Source of the DNA: Hsuehochloa calcarea
Taxonomy: Eukaryota; Streptophyta; Magnoliopsida; Poales; Poaceae
DNA: 64,000 bases
Assembly: GCA_036346395.1 (NCBI GenBank)
Contig: CM070599.1
Coordinates: 10,717,232 to 10,781,231, forward strand
Reading direction: 5' to 3'
Part shown: positions 1 to 10,500 of the stretch, one piece after another
Layout of the letters: each line of letters starts with the position of its first letter
How positions within the stretch are numbered: the stretch's first letter is position 1
Notes under the pieces: model-generated
Databases searched by the model: none
Told to the model about the DNA's origin: nothing
The model's input: only the letters and a program-made list of their open reading frames with translations
Program-made: the position numbers and the translations under genes

Positions 1-1091
1 GAAAAAGAAACTACCGAGGATCGGAAGTACCGGCATTTATTGTGGTACGTTTTTTTCCGAGAAGCACATTTTTGGTGTGCCGCTGATTTTCCTTGGGCGG
101 TCTGACCGGCCACCCTCGGCAGTCTGACCGATTTGGTGGTGGTCTGACCGGTCGGCATATGGCAGTGCGACCAGCAAGAGCCCAACAGCTAGATTTATAG
201 CCGTTGGCGCATGGGTGGTCTGACCGGCCATTTTTGGCAGTCAGACCGGCCCCTGTCAGATTCGATAGAATCTTTCCTCCAACGACTAGTTTTTGTGTGT
301 GGGGTATAAATACTCACCTTGGCTGGTTGGGGGAGCTTGCTGGTGCTATTTCTAAAGTAGTGACACATCTCTTGAGCTAAAGAGCAAACCATCTCCTCTC
401 TTTTGTGCATGTGTTGCACGTAGTGAGATTGAGAGCAAACCCTAAGTGCATGTGTTGCCTTAGGTAGTGGATAGTGTGTCCACTAAGCTTAAACACTTGA
501 TTAGTTCAAGTGAGCGTTGAGTCTTGTTACTCTTGGTGTTTGCCTACACCTAAACGGCGTGGAGGCGTCGTACTCGGTGATCTTCTCAAGAAGCTTGTGA
601 GAAGGCACGACGTGTTTGTGAGTGGTTTGGTGCTTGCCATCTCCGGAGTGGAGGAAGAGCGACCATAGTGGAGCGAGGTGTTGGTTCGTGTTGGAACCAG
701 TCCAAGTAGTTGGACTTACCTCGGAGGAGTTGGCTCATTTGAGGAGCCGGTCCAACGCGATTGGGCTTACCTCAACGTGGATTAGGGGAGATCGGCAAAT
801 CTTGAACACCACGGTAAAACATCGTTGTGTCTATTGTGGTTTGTTCATTCTTGTGCTTTAAATTTGTGCAATTTATATTCCTTGTATTCAATTTCTTATA
901 TATTTGTATAATTGCAATCTTTATCCATTATCATTCATATTGTTGGTGTACTTAGTCAAGCCTAGTTGATTTAGGTTTTAATTATGCAAAATCAATTTGT
1001 TATTATCTTCCGCATTAGAAATTGATTTTAGCCAAAAAAAAAATCAAAACCGCCTATCGACCCCTCTCTAGTCGGCATCCTCGATCTTACA
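1..1091 (+). repeat. Sirevirus-like LTR, 3' part (left end outside window)
   Basis: The stretch has the layout of a grass copia LTR read on the plus strand. Positions 80-260 hold several copies of a GGTCTGACCGG-type dyad motif. A TATA-like box lies at 305-312. A T-rich 3' section runs to 1091 and ends in TTACA, so the terminal CA is at 1090-1091. No primer-binding site follows, so this is a 3' LTR or a solo LTR rather than a 5' LTR. The first 35 bases carry a TCGGAAGTACCG motif resembling the array in the LTR at 2458-4112. The left boundary and target duplication are not visible. Short open frames inside it, for example 622-861, look like chance. Confidence 0.6.
305..312 (+). promoter_or_regulatory. 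TATA-like box in LTR
   Basis: TATAAATA lies downstream of the dyad-motif array, where a U3/R boundary would be expected in an LTR promoter. Assignment rests on sequence and position only. Confidence 0.4.
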
Positions 1092-1172
1092 CCCGTCGTT
1101 GCTGTCCCCCTTTACCAGCAGTATGATCCATATTGCCCGCAGTATGCGGGTTAACGGGACAGCAGCGACGGG
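1092..1172. repeat. Inverted repeat / hairpin immediately after LTR end
   Basis: A 17-base arm at 1092-1108 pairs with 1156-1172, with one mismatch. A second perfect hairpin of 6-base arms and a 3-base loop (CCCGCA/TGCGGG, 1136-1150) sits inside it. It starts directly at the LTR terminus. It could be a small foldback element, a Helitron-like terminal hairpin or part of the preinsertion site. I could not identify a family. Confidence 0.55.
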
Positions 1173-2452
1173 ACGATAGATGTGCGAAGGAGGGAGTGTC
1201 TCTTACCTAGAGTAGTCATGTGGTACTAAACTTCCCACATTTCATCACATGAAATTATGAAACCCTAATCGGAAACCTTACGTCCTAATTTTCAAGACCT
1301 AAACCCTTAATTTGTCGAGACAATTTCAGAGCATATAAAATTCTGTAAAAATTACGCAATCAAGTCCACTGTGTAAGGAGCCTGGGAAAAAATTCATAAT
1401 GTTTGGACCTCATTTTCTATATTAGAAAATTCATACAAACAGTATACTTAAATATTTGCCGCCCACCACATCCGACTAAAGCATCCAAACCACCGCCTAA
1501 CCCTCCCTTTCCCTCCTCTACCGCTGCAGGGCGCACTTCTCGGGGACGTGGATGCGCTTGAGGCCGTCCGTTGCGCGCTCTATCGGAGCAAGAACCAGAA
1601 ACCCAGCCATCCCGCGTGGGCAAGGTACTTCCTTGAGCGCCCACCAGAGGAGGAGGTGACCGCCGCGGCCACGACGCAATGGGCAGTCGCCGAGCTCGGG
1701 CATTCTGGCCATGTGGTCGCCTCTTCGTGCTCCCAGTGCCGCCGTTCGACGTGGTTCGGGCGCTGGTGCTTCCCATCGCCACCCGGCTAGTGCGTGGTCG
1801 GTGTGGCACCCGCGCCCGCTGCGGTCGCCAGCATCTACAGTGACCTCTCTGTGCTAAAGCGCTACTTCAATTTGGGCAAGAAATATCAATCGTTCAGGGG
1901 GTGGGCACCATTCCACATATGTGAGAACCCGAAAACATTAAACTAAATTAATCAATGCTAATTTGTAGTTTGTAGTAAATTAAAATTTTATAAATAAGAA
2001 CAAATCATAATCGCAGTTGACTTTGAACACATCGCCAAGCGAATTCCTATAAGATAATACATTCAAAATTCAACAACAGAGTTTGCACTATAAAATTTTG
2101 CCACAAGAATAATCCATCATTCTTATAACTAAAAGTCAATTCCAAGGTTACATTTATCCGTAAAAATAATACACGAATCCATCTCCAGAAATTACAATAA
2201 GAATGTAAAAGAAATAATGCAACACAGTTATAGTCTCAAATAAATTACAATAATCCATTGCATTGGATCAACATACAAGAATTCATTGTAAGCAAAAGTA
2301 AAATATTACAAACCCGGATTTAATTGTGTGAAATATTTACATCAGACCAAAATATAAATTACAAGCTCCCAGTACAAAAGGGAATAATAAAAATTTGCAT
2401 TGCATGTTGCTGAAGCATTCCTTGAAATCTTGTCCGTTCATCGCCGTCTAAT
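1173..2452. other. Unassigned flanking DNA with a GC-rich fragment at about 1436-1850
   Basis: Most of this stretch is AT-rich and non-coding. Positions 1436-1850 are abruptly GC-rich and open on both strands (80 codons plus at 1548-1790, 130 codons minus at 1417-1809). That base composition is typical of a captured exon or an LTR leader. I recognise no domain in either translation and do not call a gene. The AT-rich part, 1920-2450, shows nothing I can name. Confidence 0.4.
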
Positions 2453-2457
2453 CAAAC
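2453..2457. other. Target-site duplication, left (CAAAC)
   Basis: The same five bases follow the 3' LTR at 24353-24357. This shows that the two LTRs belong to one insertion. Confidence 0.9.
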
Positions 2458-2571
2458 TGAGAGACCATGTGAGAGGTCCTCCACTCTGAGTGATGAGTAT
2501 TTGACATCGTGGTTGAATAGGTTGAGAGTTGAGTTTTTCGGTATGGACTGTTTCTGTGCTGAATCAGGGAA

Positions 2572-2886
2572 ATCGGAACTACCGCTGTGTATGGAGCGGA
2601 AGTTCCGATAATCGGAACTACCGGCGTTGGAAATAGGAACTTCCGATTTACCAGGGTTTTGAGTTCGGCTGCAGGAAATCGGAACTTCCGCACAAGGGGT
2701 AGCGGAGTGTCCGATAATACTGACATTGAGTGTTCCTCTGAGATGGTAATCGGATTTGAAAATCTGGAAAGGCGGATGTTAGAAGATCGGAAGTTCCGCA
2801 GATGTTAAGCGAACTTCCGATAATCTCGACAAGTCGCGACGTTCGAAATCGAAACTTCCGCAAGGTAAAGTGCGGAACTTCCGATT
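2572..2886. repeat. Palindromic motif array in LTR (CGGAACTTCCG type)
   Basis: About ten copies of a near-perfect dyad, CGGAAsTTCCG, occur, usually with a leading AT. Some are degraded (GGAACTACCG, GAACTTCCG). The motif is its own reverse complement apart from the centre, so each unit could bind a dimeric factor or fold. Comparable palindrome arrays are a recognised property of Sirevirus LTRs. The matching tract in the other LTR is about 22823-23136. Confidence 0.75.
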
Positions 2887-3269
2887 GTGTCCAGAACTGT
2901 GCAGAGAAGGATATTTTATGATTTTGATTCTGTATGAGTTTGAGTCTTATACAAATGTTGATGCTATGATATTGTGCAATGCTATGTGATGTATTTTTGT
3001 CTGTGTTGACTGCAGGACATCGAGACGAAGTCGTGGCGAGACACGAGGTGATCGGACTAGGCGCAGGCAGCGTTGAGGTCAGAACGGTCGGATGTGTCGA
3101 AGACGGCGGGAATCTTGAGGTGGTTGCGTGTCAAGGACAGCAAGGCGTACGGGAGGCTTCCAGAAGGTGCGCAAGGGGCGAAACGGGGATTTCGCAAAGC
3201 GGCACAAGTGGAGGCGGTTCCGTTCGGGTGTAGCGGGCTTAATGGGTTGGAGGCCCATTAAGCAAAGGC

Positions 3270-3277
3270 TATAAATA
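3270..3277 (+). promoter_or_regulatory. LTR TATA box
   Basis: TATAAATA is followed by a GGGGAGAACCCT tract. It is conserved exactly in the 3' LTR at 23521-23528. Confidence 0.6.
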
Positions 3278-3840
3278 GGGGAGAACCCTGGAGTTAGGGT
3301 TGGCACTTCTGGAGATAAAATTAGGGTTTGCTTTGGAGAGATTGTTTTGTTTTTTGGAGAGTGTTTGAGATGGAATGTACGAACTGAAATCTATTGTAAT
3401 CATTCCTCTTTGCTTTACCTCTGTAATCCTTGTTTCAATCCAATGAAATCTGAGGTTTTGATTATTTGATTTTGCAACTCTTCCTCTCATTGTTTTTACG
3501 TTGAATATCTAGGGTTCGGTGTATCTTTTGATTTATCTTATGAGAGTGCATGAAACTTGAGAGATAGAGTCGTTTTGATATTGCTAATATATCCTCGATG
3601 TTTCATGAGCTAAGAATCTAAGAATCTCTCGATTCACGGGTTTTGGTCTTTCTTTCGTATTCCTCAAGAAACCCGATTTTGCTTTGTTTGTTGAACCTTT
3701 GCTAGCAACTTCTTCTCAATATGGTCAAGATGTTGTTTAGGATGATATCCTGTGAAACTTGACCAGAGAAGAACAACAGATCAAAAGTAGTTTGGATTTT
3801 TGGGCAAAAACCCGAGCGTTCTGTTCTTCGGTCAGGATAA

Positions 3841-3952
3841 TCGGAGCTTCCGATTTTATACAGCGGAAGTACCGCTAGCGGAACTTTCGCGCCATACACT
3901 GCGGAACTACCGCAAGCGGAACTTCCGCACCTTACTGGCCGGAGCTTCCGAT
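3841..3952. repeat. Second palindromic motif cluster near LTR end
   Basis: Six or so further TCGGAGCTTCCG / GCGGAACTTCCG units lie close to the 3' end of the LTR. The corresponding tract in the other LTR is about 24088-24190 and is markedly eroded by small indels. Confidence 0.65.
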
Positions 3953-4112
3953 TTCCAGAAGAACAACCCGAGTATTATTTTTGTTATTTGATCTTGCTTC
4001 ATTTACTTTCTTTAGATCTCCAGAGATCTTTGTAGGCTTGTTTATATACAGTAAAGGGGAGTATTAATTTTTAGGCACCATTCACCCCTCTCGCTGCCAT
4101 TTCGGTCCTTCA

Positions 4113-4130
4113 ATTGGTATCGAGCCAGTT
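4113..4130 (+). other. Primer-binding site (initiator tRNA-Met type)
   Basis: ATTGGTATCGAGCCAG lies directly after the LTR. It matches the usual plant iMet site TGGTATCAGAGCC except for one missing base at the CAG, so either the site or the sequence consensus is damaged here. Confidence 0.75.
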
Positions 4131-4198
4131 AGCTCTTCTTTATAGATCTTAACCGGTCGGTTGAGCCTTGGCAGCGGACAAGTATTCCACCAAGCCTC

Positions 4199-6576
4199 CG
4201 TCTTTGATGGCCCGGATTACCCTTCCGAAGAGCCGAATGGAAACTTACATCCGTGCTCGGGGTATGCCATCGGAGAAAGGTGAAGGTTAGATTTTCTTTG
4301 TTCTGCCGATGAAAATATCAATGTGGGAAACATGCCCGATGTTGAGGCAAATGCTAAGGCAAGGAACATTATCATTCGTGGTTTGAGCGTATGAGTTTGA
4401 TCGCATTTCTCATTTGATTTACGCTACGACATCCAGGTGACCTCGATGCATACCATGAGGGCACCATCCAGATTAAGACGGTTCGACAAGACCAATTCAA
4501 GCGTGAATACAGAAATTTGAGATGCTTGTCGGTGAATCTCTTGACGAGTGCTTTTCGCGTTTTCACAAGATTTTGAGCAACCTCCGAGCGGTCGGTCTTA
4601 CATACCCGACTCGGATAACGCCGATGATGCTTTCGCGACTTGATCTTCATGTTTGGGAGATGAAAGTGACTACCATCAAAGATAGCACGGACCTCTCGAC
4701 TCGACTCTTGATGCGCTTTACTCGCCTCAAGACTCACGAGATTGATATTGTCTCTCGAAGGTCGAAGTCACGATCGATGGCTTTAGTCATCGATCCCACT
4801 TCGGATCTTCTTACGAGTCGATACGTGGGTTCTCCTAGTCGCTCTCGTGACATAACTGATGATCAGTTAGAGCAGCTTGAGGATGAACAGCTAGCCCTCC
4901 TAGCTCGGAAGTTTTCTCATGCTTACAAGAGGAGGAGGGATGGTAAAAGAGGAGGTCCTGTGATTTGTTTCGAGTGTGGTGGCCCCAACCACATCCGAGC
5001 AAACTGCCCCAAGCTTGGGAAGGGCAAAGGTGACTATGGCGGTCCAAGCAAGAACGACTACATCGACAAGAACCGCAACACGAAGCCCTCAGCACCTGAT
5101 CAAGGCAAGAAGAAGTTCCGCAACTTTGGGAAGGCAAAGAAGCTGTTCCATCGCGTCCTCACCGCCCTCGACGAACTGGACACCAGCGAGGTGGAGGGGT
5201 GGAGTGACGATGATGGGAAGGACGATCATGATCCCAAGGACGACGGCAACTTCTCCGGCATGTGCTTCATGGCCCTCGGGGGCGAACTGAGCGACAGCGA
5301 GCTGTACTCCGACTCCGATGAGGTTAGTCCCACTTATGACCAGCTTAATGATGCTTTTCTTAAGCTAGGTAGATTTCATGCTAAGTCTAGGGCTAAGTGT
5401 GCTGAGTTGGAGAAGGAAGTAGTTAGATTATCACGGGAGCTTACTTTACTTACATCTGCTCCCTCCGTGATGAATGTGACACATGCTGTGCTTTGATTAA
5501 TGATATGGAAAAACTAAGGACCTTGCATGATAGTGTGTCCTCTGAACTTGACATGATTAAGGTAGAGAACATTAGTCTTCTTGCTGAATTAGAGATGAGT
5601 AGGGTAGCACCTCCTTCATCCACTACTATTGAGGCTACTGCTTGCACCTCATGTGAGGTTAAGGACAATTCGTTTAGAGGTCTTTATACCATGTTGCTTG
5701 ATCTGCCTGAAACTTGTGAAAATTGTAATAATCTCAAGATGAACCTAAAACGGGCAGATCACAAAATTGCTGAATTCCAAGCTGCGCTACTAGAGCCTAT
5801 TGTTTCTTGTTTAAACTGTCCTAAGTTAATCAATGAACTAGAATCAGATTCAAGCGGTTTCAAGAAATGATTGATCACAAGAATAAATTGGCTCAAGATG
5901 CTTCTAAGGATCTTGTTAGCTCACCATGCAAGCAATGTAATAAACTAAAATGTGATTTGATTGCTTTGGATGAAAAATGTGTGAAGCTAACTAAGGACCT
6001 TCTAGAGACACAATCATCCGCTTGTATTGTGTGTCTTTGGGAAGAAGTCTAAGGGTTTGGTAGAGACGCCTAGCAACGTGAACCAATCATTAGCGAGGAC
6101 TGTTTCAAAGTCGGTGGCGTGCACAAGCCAATCTTTCCTCTCGTTGTTGGTTCTTCCTCCGCTCCCTTACCTTCTGCTGTCCCTTCTTCCCCTCGCTCTT
6201 CTTGCACCTCTCTCTTCTGGAGTGTCGAGATCTTATGAACACTCTCGAGAGGTTTGTAGGAGGCAAGAAGAAGCTCAATCTCATTCTAGACAAATCTAAA
6301 ATTTGCAGATTTAATCGTGGTCTAGGATATGATATCCATGAGGATATGAGGAAGCATCCACCTGTCGTGCTCAAAACCATAGCATCAGGTGTGATCAAAA
6401 CTAAGCCCAGGACTGAGAAAGTCAATTTTGAGTCAGCGGGCTTTGTTCAAAGGATTTCTGACAGCAAGGTGATTCCATCTGCAGCTTCGGCCCCTCAGAA
6501 GGCGAAGTATCATTGCACCTTTCGCCGTAAAGATGGACATTTAGTTGATCATTGCTTCAGCGCCAAGATCGCGTAG
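4199..6576 (+). pseudogene. gag: Sirevirus gag (nucleocapsid/coat), frameshifted
   Basis: Gag packages element RNA in cytoplasmic virus-like particles. Reading frames shift several times before an open stretch at 4522-5496 (324 codons). That stretch begins with a UBN2/gag-like segment and has a retroviral zinc knuckle CX2CX4HX4C at about 4966-5008 (CFECGGPNHIRANC). An Asp/Ser-rich acidic section and a heptad-rich section follow. Coiled-coil-like pieces with paired cysteines continue at 5493-5870 and 5867-6052. A second, degraded C/H cluster (CTFRRKDGHLVDHC) lies near 6512-6555. Long coiled-coil gags are typical of the Sirevirus lineage. Frame changes near 4340, 4500, 5496, 5868 and 6050 mean no single gag could be made from the sequence as given. 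Confidence 0.85.
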
Positions 6577-7990
6577 AGACCGTGTTGAGTTTCTTAGGCA
6601 CATCTGTGGTCACCTGGATCTTGAGTGCACCTAAGACCAACACGAGGTTTAGGTTTGTTCCATCTGATGATTTTGGGCAGCATCGAGGACTTGGTTTTTC
6701 TGAGTTTTCTGATTTTCATCCTCATGCTCCCTTTGGTCGTAACTTCCGCCGTCCTGAGGGTAGATCTCGTTTTCCTTTCGAGATAGCTACCATGGCGAGA
6801 TCGCCTTGTTATCGCACTTCGACTCGCTCTCCCATAGCAGTCGGATCCAGCAACAGGCTGAGATCTTTTGACTTGTTGAGTGACAGAGAGCGTAGGGTAG
6901 ATAGAGGTCAGTCTTGCTTGACTACTTCATCTGTTCGCCGTGTTACTCAGTATTGGGTGCCCAAATCACTGTTGATTCACCCAAGATCGAGACTTCACTC
7001 TTTGTTTGACTCGTGGTCGCCATTTGGGAAGGGAAAGGTCTGGATTGTAGACTCCGGTTGTTCTCGCCATATGACTGGAGATTCTCGTTGGTTTTCTTCC
7101 CTAGCCCGTGCTCCAGGTGATGAGACAATCACTTTCGGAGATGCTTCATTTGGGCGTCATCGCTAAAGGTCTTGTGAGCATTAATGATTCCTTTATTTTA
7201 AAAGATGTTGCCTTAGTAAGTAAGCTACAAGATAATCGCTTTCAGTCTCTCACCACCGATGACGGTTTCGAGGTGAGCTTTAAGAAAAACAATTGCAAAA
7301 TTCTTGATTCTTGGGTAGTCTAGTTTATGGATTTCGATATGGGAGGATCTTTCGTGCTGATTTTTCCGAGTCTTCCGTGATCCTCTCGGTGTTTAATTGC
7401 TTCGAATCCCGTGATTTGACTTTCGGCATAGGAGACTAGGTCATATAGGCTTTGATCATTTGACACGAGTCACGCCACGATCTCATTCGTGGGTTGCTAA
7501 AACTCAAGATGGTCAAGGATCTAGTTTGCTCTCCATGCCAAGACGGCAAGATGGTTGCCGCTCCTCACTCTCCGATACAAAGGATAATGATCGATGCACG
7601 TGACAAGCGCTCCATATGGATACAGCTTGGTCCGGCTGAAAGTGCGATCGGCAGGAGGGAAGTGGTATATTCTTGTTGTGGTCGATGACTTCTCGAGGTA
7701 CTCTTGGGTGTTTTTCTTAGCCTCAAGGATGAGACGTTTACTCTTTTCGCGGTCTTTTTAGTAGGCTTTCTGTTGAGCTCCTGTGCATTACGAGCAATTC
7801 GCAGTGATAATGGCACCGAGTTCAAGAATTCCTATTTTGAGAGTTTCTGTGGTGAGACAGGTGTAGAGCACCAGTTCTCGTCTCCATACGTCCCCCAACA
7901 AAATGGCGTTGTGGAAAGGAAGAACCGTACCTTGGTCGAGATGGCCAGGACGATGCTTGATGAGTACTCTACACCTAGGAAGTTTTAATG
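6577..7990 (+). pseudogene. pol: Sirevirus protease and integrase, frameshifted
   Basis: The aspartic protease active site is visible as WIVDSGCSRHMTGD at about 7042-7083; it would cut the polyprotein inside particles. A gag-pre-integrase remnant (about 7420-7500) has lost most of its HHCC zinc-binding context through indels. The integrase core shows DDFSRYSWVFF (about 7685-7720), SDNGTEF (about 7803-7825) and QQNGVVERKNRTL (about 7897-7935), the three parts of the D,D(35)E catalytic site that joins element DNA to the chromosome. These lie in at least three different frames, so the enzyme is broken as written. Integrase preceding reverse transcriptase identifies Ty1/copia. Confidence 0.87.
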
Positions 7991-10115
7991 AGGCAATTGC
8001 TACTGCTTGTCATGTTTCTATGAGTTTTCTTCTGCACTTTTGCATCGCACTTCTTATGAGTTGAGATATGGGCGAAAACCCAGCGTCTCGCATTTTCGTG
8101 TGTTTGGATGCAAGTGTTTTATTCTGAAGTCTGGAAACCTAGATAAGTTCGAGTCACGATCTTGTGATGGGATCTTTCTGGGTTACTCGACTTCTTCTCG
8201 TGCCTATAGAGTCTGGAACTGCGAGTCTAGTAAAATGGTAGAAACCTGTGAAGTGACCTTCGATGAGGCCAGTCCGGGGACTAGGCCTGATATCTCAGGT
8301 TCTTTAGAGCAGTCTGAGTCCATCTTTGTGGACGAAGAGGAAGACGGAGATGAAGGTTGTCTACCTGATCAAGTTCTTCCTCCTCCTCTTGAGGTGCCTT
8401 CTTCCACTGCACCTCGAGGAGATCGCCTCTACCTTACGTGCATTTTCTGAAGCTAGTGGCTCTGTTCCTATCTCATCTGCTAATGAGGTAGAGGCCACTT
8501 CTTCATCTCACCCTGGACCTCCAAGACACATTCAAAAGGACCATCCTTTAGAGCAGATAATTGGAGACCTCTTCGAGCGTGTCACACGTTCCAAAGCTGG
8601 CTTGTCTCTCTTCTGTCTCCATTCTGCCTTCGTCGCCTCTTTTGAGCCCAAAGACGTTTGTCATGCTCTATCTGACGAGTCTTGGACAAACGCTATGCAT
8701 GAGGAGTTGGAAAACTTTGAAAGAAACAAGGTCCGTCCTTGTTGAGCCCCTCAAGGTCACAATATCATTGGGACCAAATGGGTGTTCAAGAACAAGCAAA
8801 GTGAAGATGGGTTAGTCATTCGAAACAAGGCTAGGCTGGTAGCTCAGGGGTACTCTCAAGTTGAGGGTCTAGATTTCGAAGAGACCTTTGCCCCTGTAGC
8901 TAGACTTGAAGCCATTAGAATCTCGCTTGCCTTTGCGACTTCTAAGGGTTTCAAGCTTTACCAGATGGATGTCAAGAGTGCCTTCCTCAATGGCCTTATT
9001 GAGGAAGAAGTCTATGTCGTGACTGACCTCTGGTTTCGAGAACCCCAAATACCCTAACCATGTCTACAAAGCTTTCCAAAGCTTTGTATGGACTCAAGCA
9101 GGCTCTGTGAGCTTGGTATGAAAGGCTTAAGTCCTATCTCACGAGCCATGGTTTTGAGATGGGTAAAATTGACAAGACCTTGTTCATCCGCCGCCTTGGC
9201 ACCGATCTTCCGCTCGTCCGCATCTATGTGGATGACATTATCTTTGGCGGCTCCTCGCATGCTCGCTTTCCCAGTTTTCCGATGTCATGAGCTCGGAGTT
9301 TGAAATGAGCATGATGGGCGAGTTGAGCTTCTTCCTTGGCTTCCAAATCAAGCAGACTCGGGAGGGTACCTTTCTTCATCAAGGCAAATACACTCGAGAC
9401 CTCCTGAAGCGTTTCGACATGAATGATGGAAAGCCAAGATCAACTCCGATGGCATCTACAATGCCTCGATCCAGATGAAGACGGCGAACTCATTGACCAA
9501 AAGGAGTTCAGAGCATGATTGGCTCTCTCTTGTACCTCACGACCTCGAGACCGGACATACATTTTTCTCGTGTGTCTTTGTGCTCGATTTGAGCTTCTCC
9601 TCGCAGATCTCATCGTCAAGCGGTGAAACGCATCTTTCGGTACCTTCGAGCTACCATTGACTATGGCATCTGGTACTCTTCCTCTTCTTGTCTATCTATT
9701 AGAGCCTTCTCCGATGCAGACTTTGCTGGCTGTAGGATAGATAGGAAGAGCACTTCTCGCACTTGCCAATTCATTGGCACTTCTCTTGTCTCCGGTCGTC
9801 AAGGAAGCAATCCGGTGTTGCGCAGTCCACTGCAGAGGCCGAGTACGTTGCTGCAGCCGGTTCCGTGTAGCCAAGTGCTTTGGATGGTCTCGACCTGCAG
9901 GATTTTGGGTTATCTATCGACTGCGTTCCACTCTTTTGTGATAACACGTCTGCGATTTGCATTGCCAAGAACCCAGTGCAACATTCTCGGACCAAGCATA
10001 TTGATATCAGATATCACTTTCTTCGAGACCATGTAGAGAAGGGTGACATTGTGCTCCGGTTGTGGAGAGTGAGCACCATTATCGATATCTTCACTAAGCC
10101 TCGGATGACTCTCGG
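7991..10115 (+). pseudogene. pol: Sirevirus integrase tail, reverse transcriptase and RNase H, frameshifted
   Basis: The integrase C-terminal part (RYGRKPSVSHFRVFGCKC) is open at 8007-8450. Reverse transcriptase, which copies element RNA into DNA, is recognisable from VFKNKQSEDGL (about 8782) through ARLVAQGYSQ, APVARLEAIR and QMDVKSAFLNG (about 8960-9000) to the catalytic YVDDIIFGGSS near 9225-9255. RNase H appears as SDADFAGCRIDRKSTSRT (about 9707-9760) and CDNTSAICIAKNPVQHSRTK (about 9937-9998). Frames change at about 8450, 8745, 9040, 9110, 9270, 9475 and 9800. The final readable part ends near 10100 with a DIFTKP motif, the usual copia C-terminus. Confidence 0.88.
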
Positions 10116-10500
10116 TTTTGACTCTGCGGGGAGAGCTTGGGGTGGTTTGTCCTTACGGACTGTTGTGAGGGGAGCTTTGTGCTACTACTGTATTATATTA
10201 TATTATATTATATTATACTATTACTCCTTTCTGGTTACATTTCTTTTAATATTTCGGGTCAAGTCCTTCCAAAGATAGGTTAGAGTGGTTCTCTTGCCAA
10301 ATTGCTTTATTGCTACTTCTTGTCTTGTGCTTCTAGGATGTCGCTTATTAGTCGTTTCTTCCTTCTCTAAGTAGAGCTTACTCACTTCTTATAGGTTCTA
10401 GCAGGGTCGGGCCACCCTTGGGTAGACAGGGACAGTGTTTGCTCCTTAGTGTATGAGTTGATTAGCTGATAGTCCTAGAATCATATGGGGTAGATAAGAA
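10116..10500 (+). other. Sirevirus region downstream of pol, up to the gypsy insertion
   Basis: This is non-coding, T-rich sequence following the RNase H remnant. It contains a TATTA pentanucleotide run at 10191-10217. It stops where the gypsy LTR begins at 10501, and copia sequence resumes at 22387. I see no envelope-like ORF. Confidence 0.55.
10191..10217. repeat. Microsatellite (TATTA)n
   Basis: About five tandem TATTA units lie just after the copia pol remnant. Confidence 0.85.

Larger units (their letters stand above)
2458..4112 (+). repeat. Sirevirus 5' LTR (1655 bp)
   Basis: It begins TGAGAGACCATG and ends GGTCCTTCA just before the primer-binding site, and matches 22710-24352 along its length. 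In the stretch 2884-3790 I see about ten substitutions and no indels against the other LTR, so insertion was recent. In contrast, the dyad-rich tracts at 2572-2886 and 3841-3952 differ by many 1-4 base indels. The U3-like part carries the dyad array, and a TATA box at 3270-3277 would start transcription. Confidence 0.92.

Noticed and set aside
1417..1809. 130-codon minus ORF as a host gene
   Set aside because: No domain, no start context, and the opposite strand is equally open. Kept only as an unassigned GC-rich fragment.
10116..10500. Envelope-like ORF downstream of copia pol
   Set aside because: No open frame of useful length, membrane segment or signal peptide is visible, and the region is cut by the gypsy insertion.
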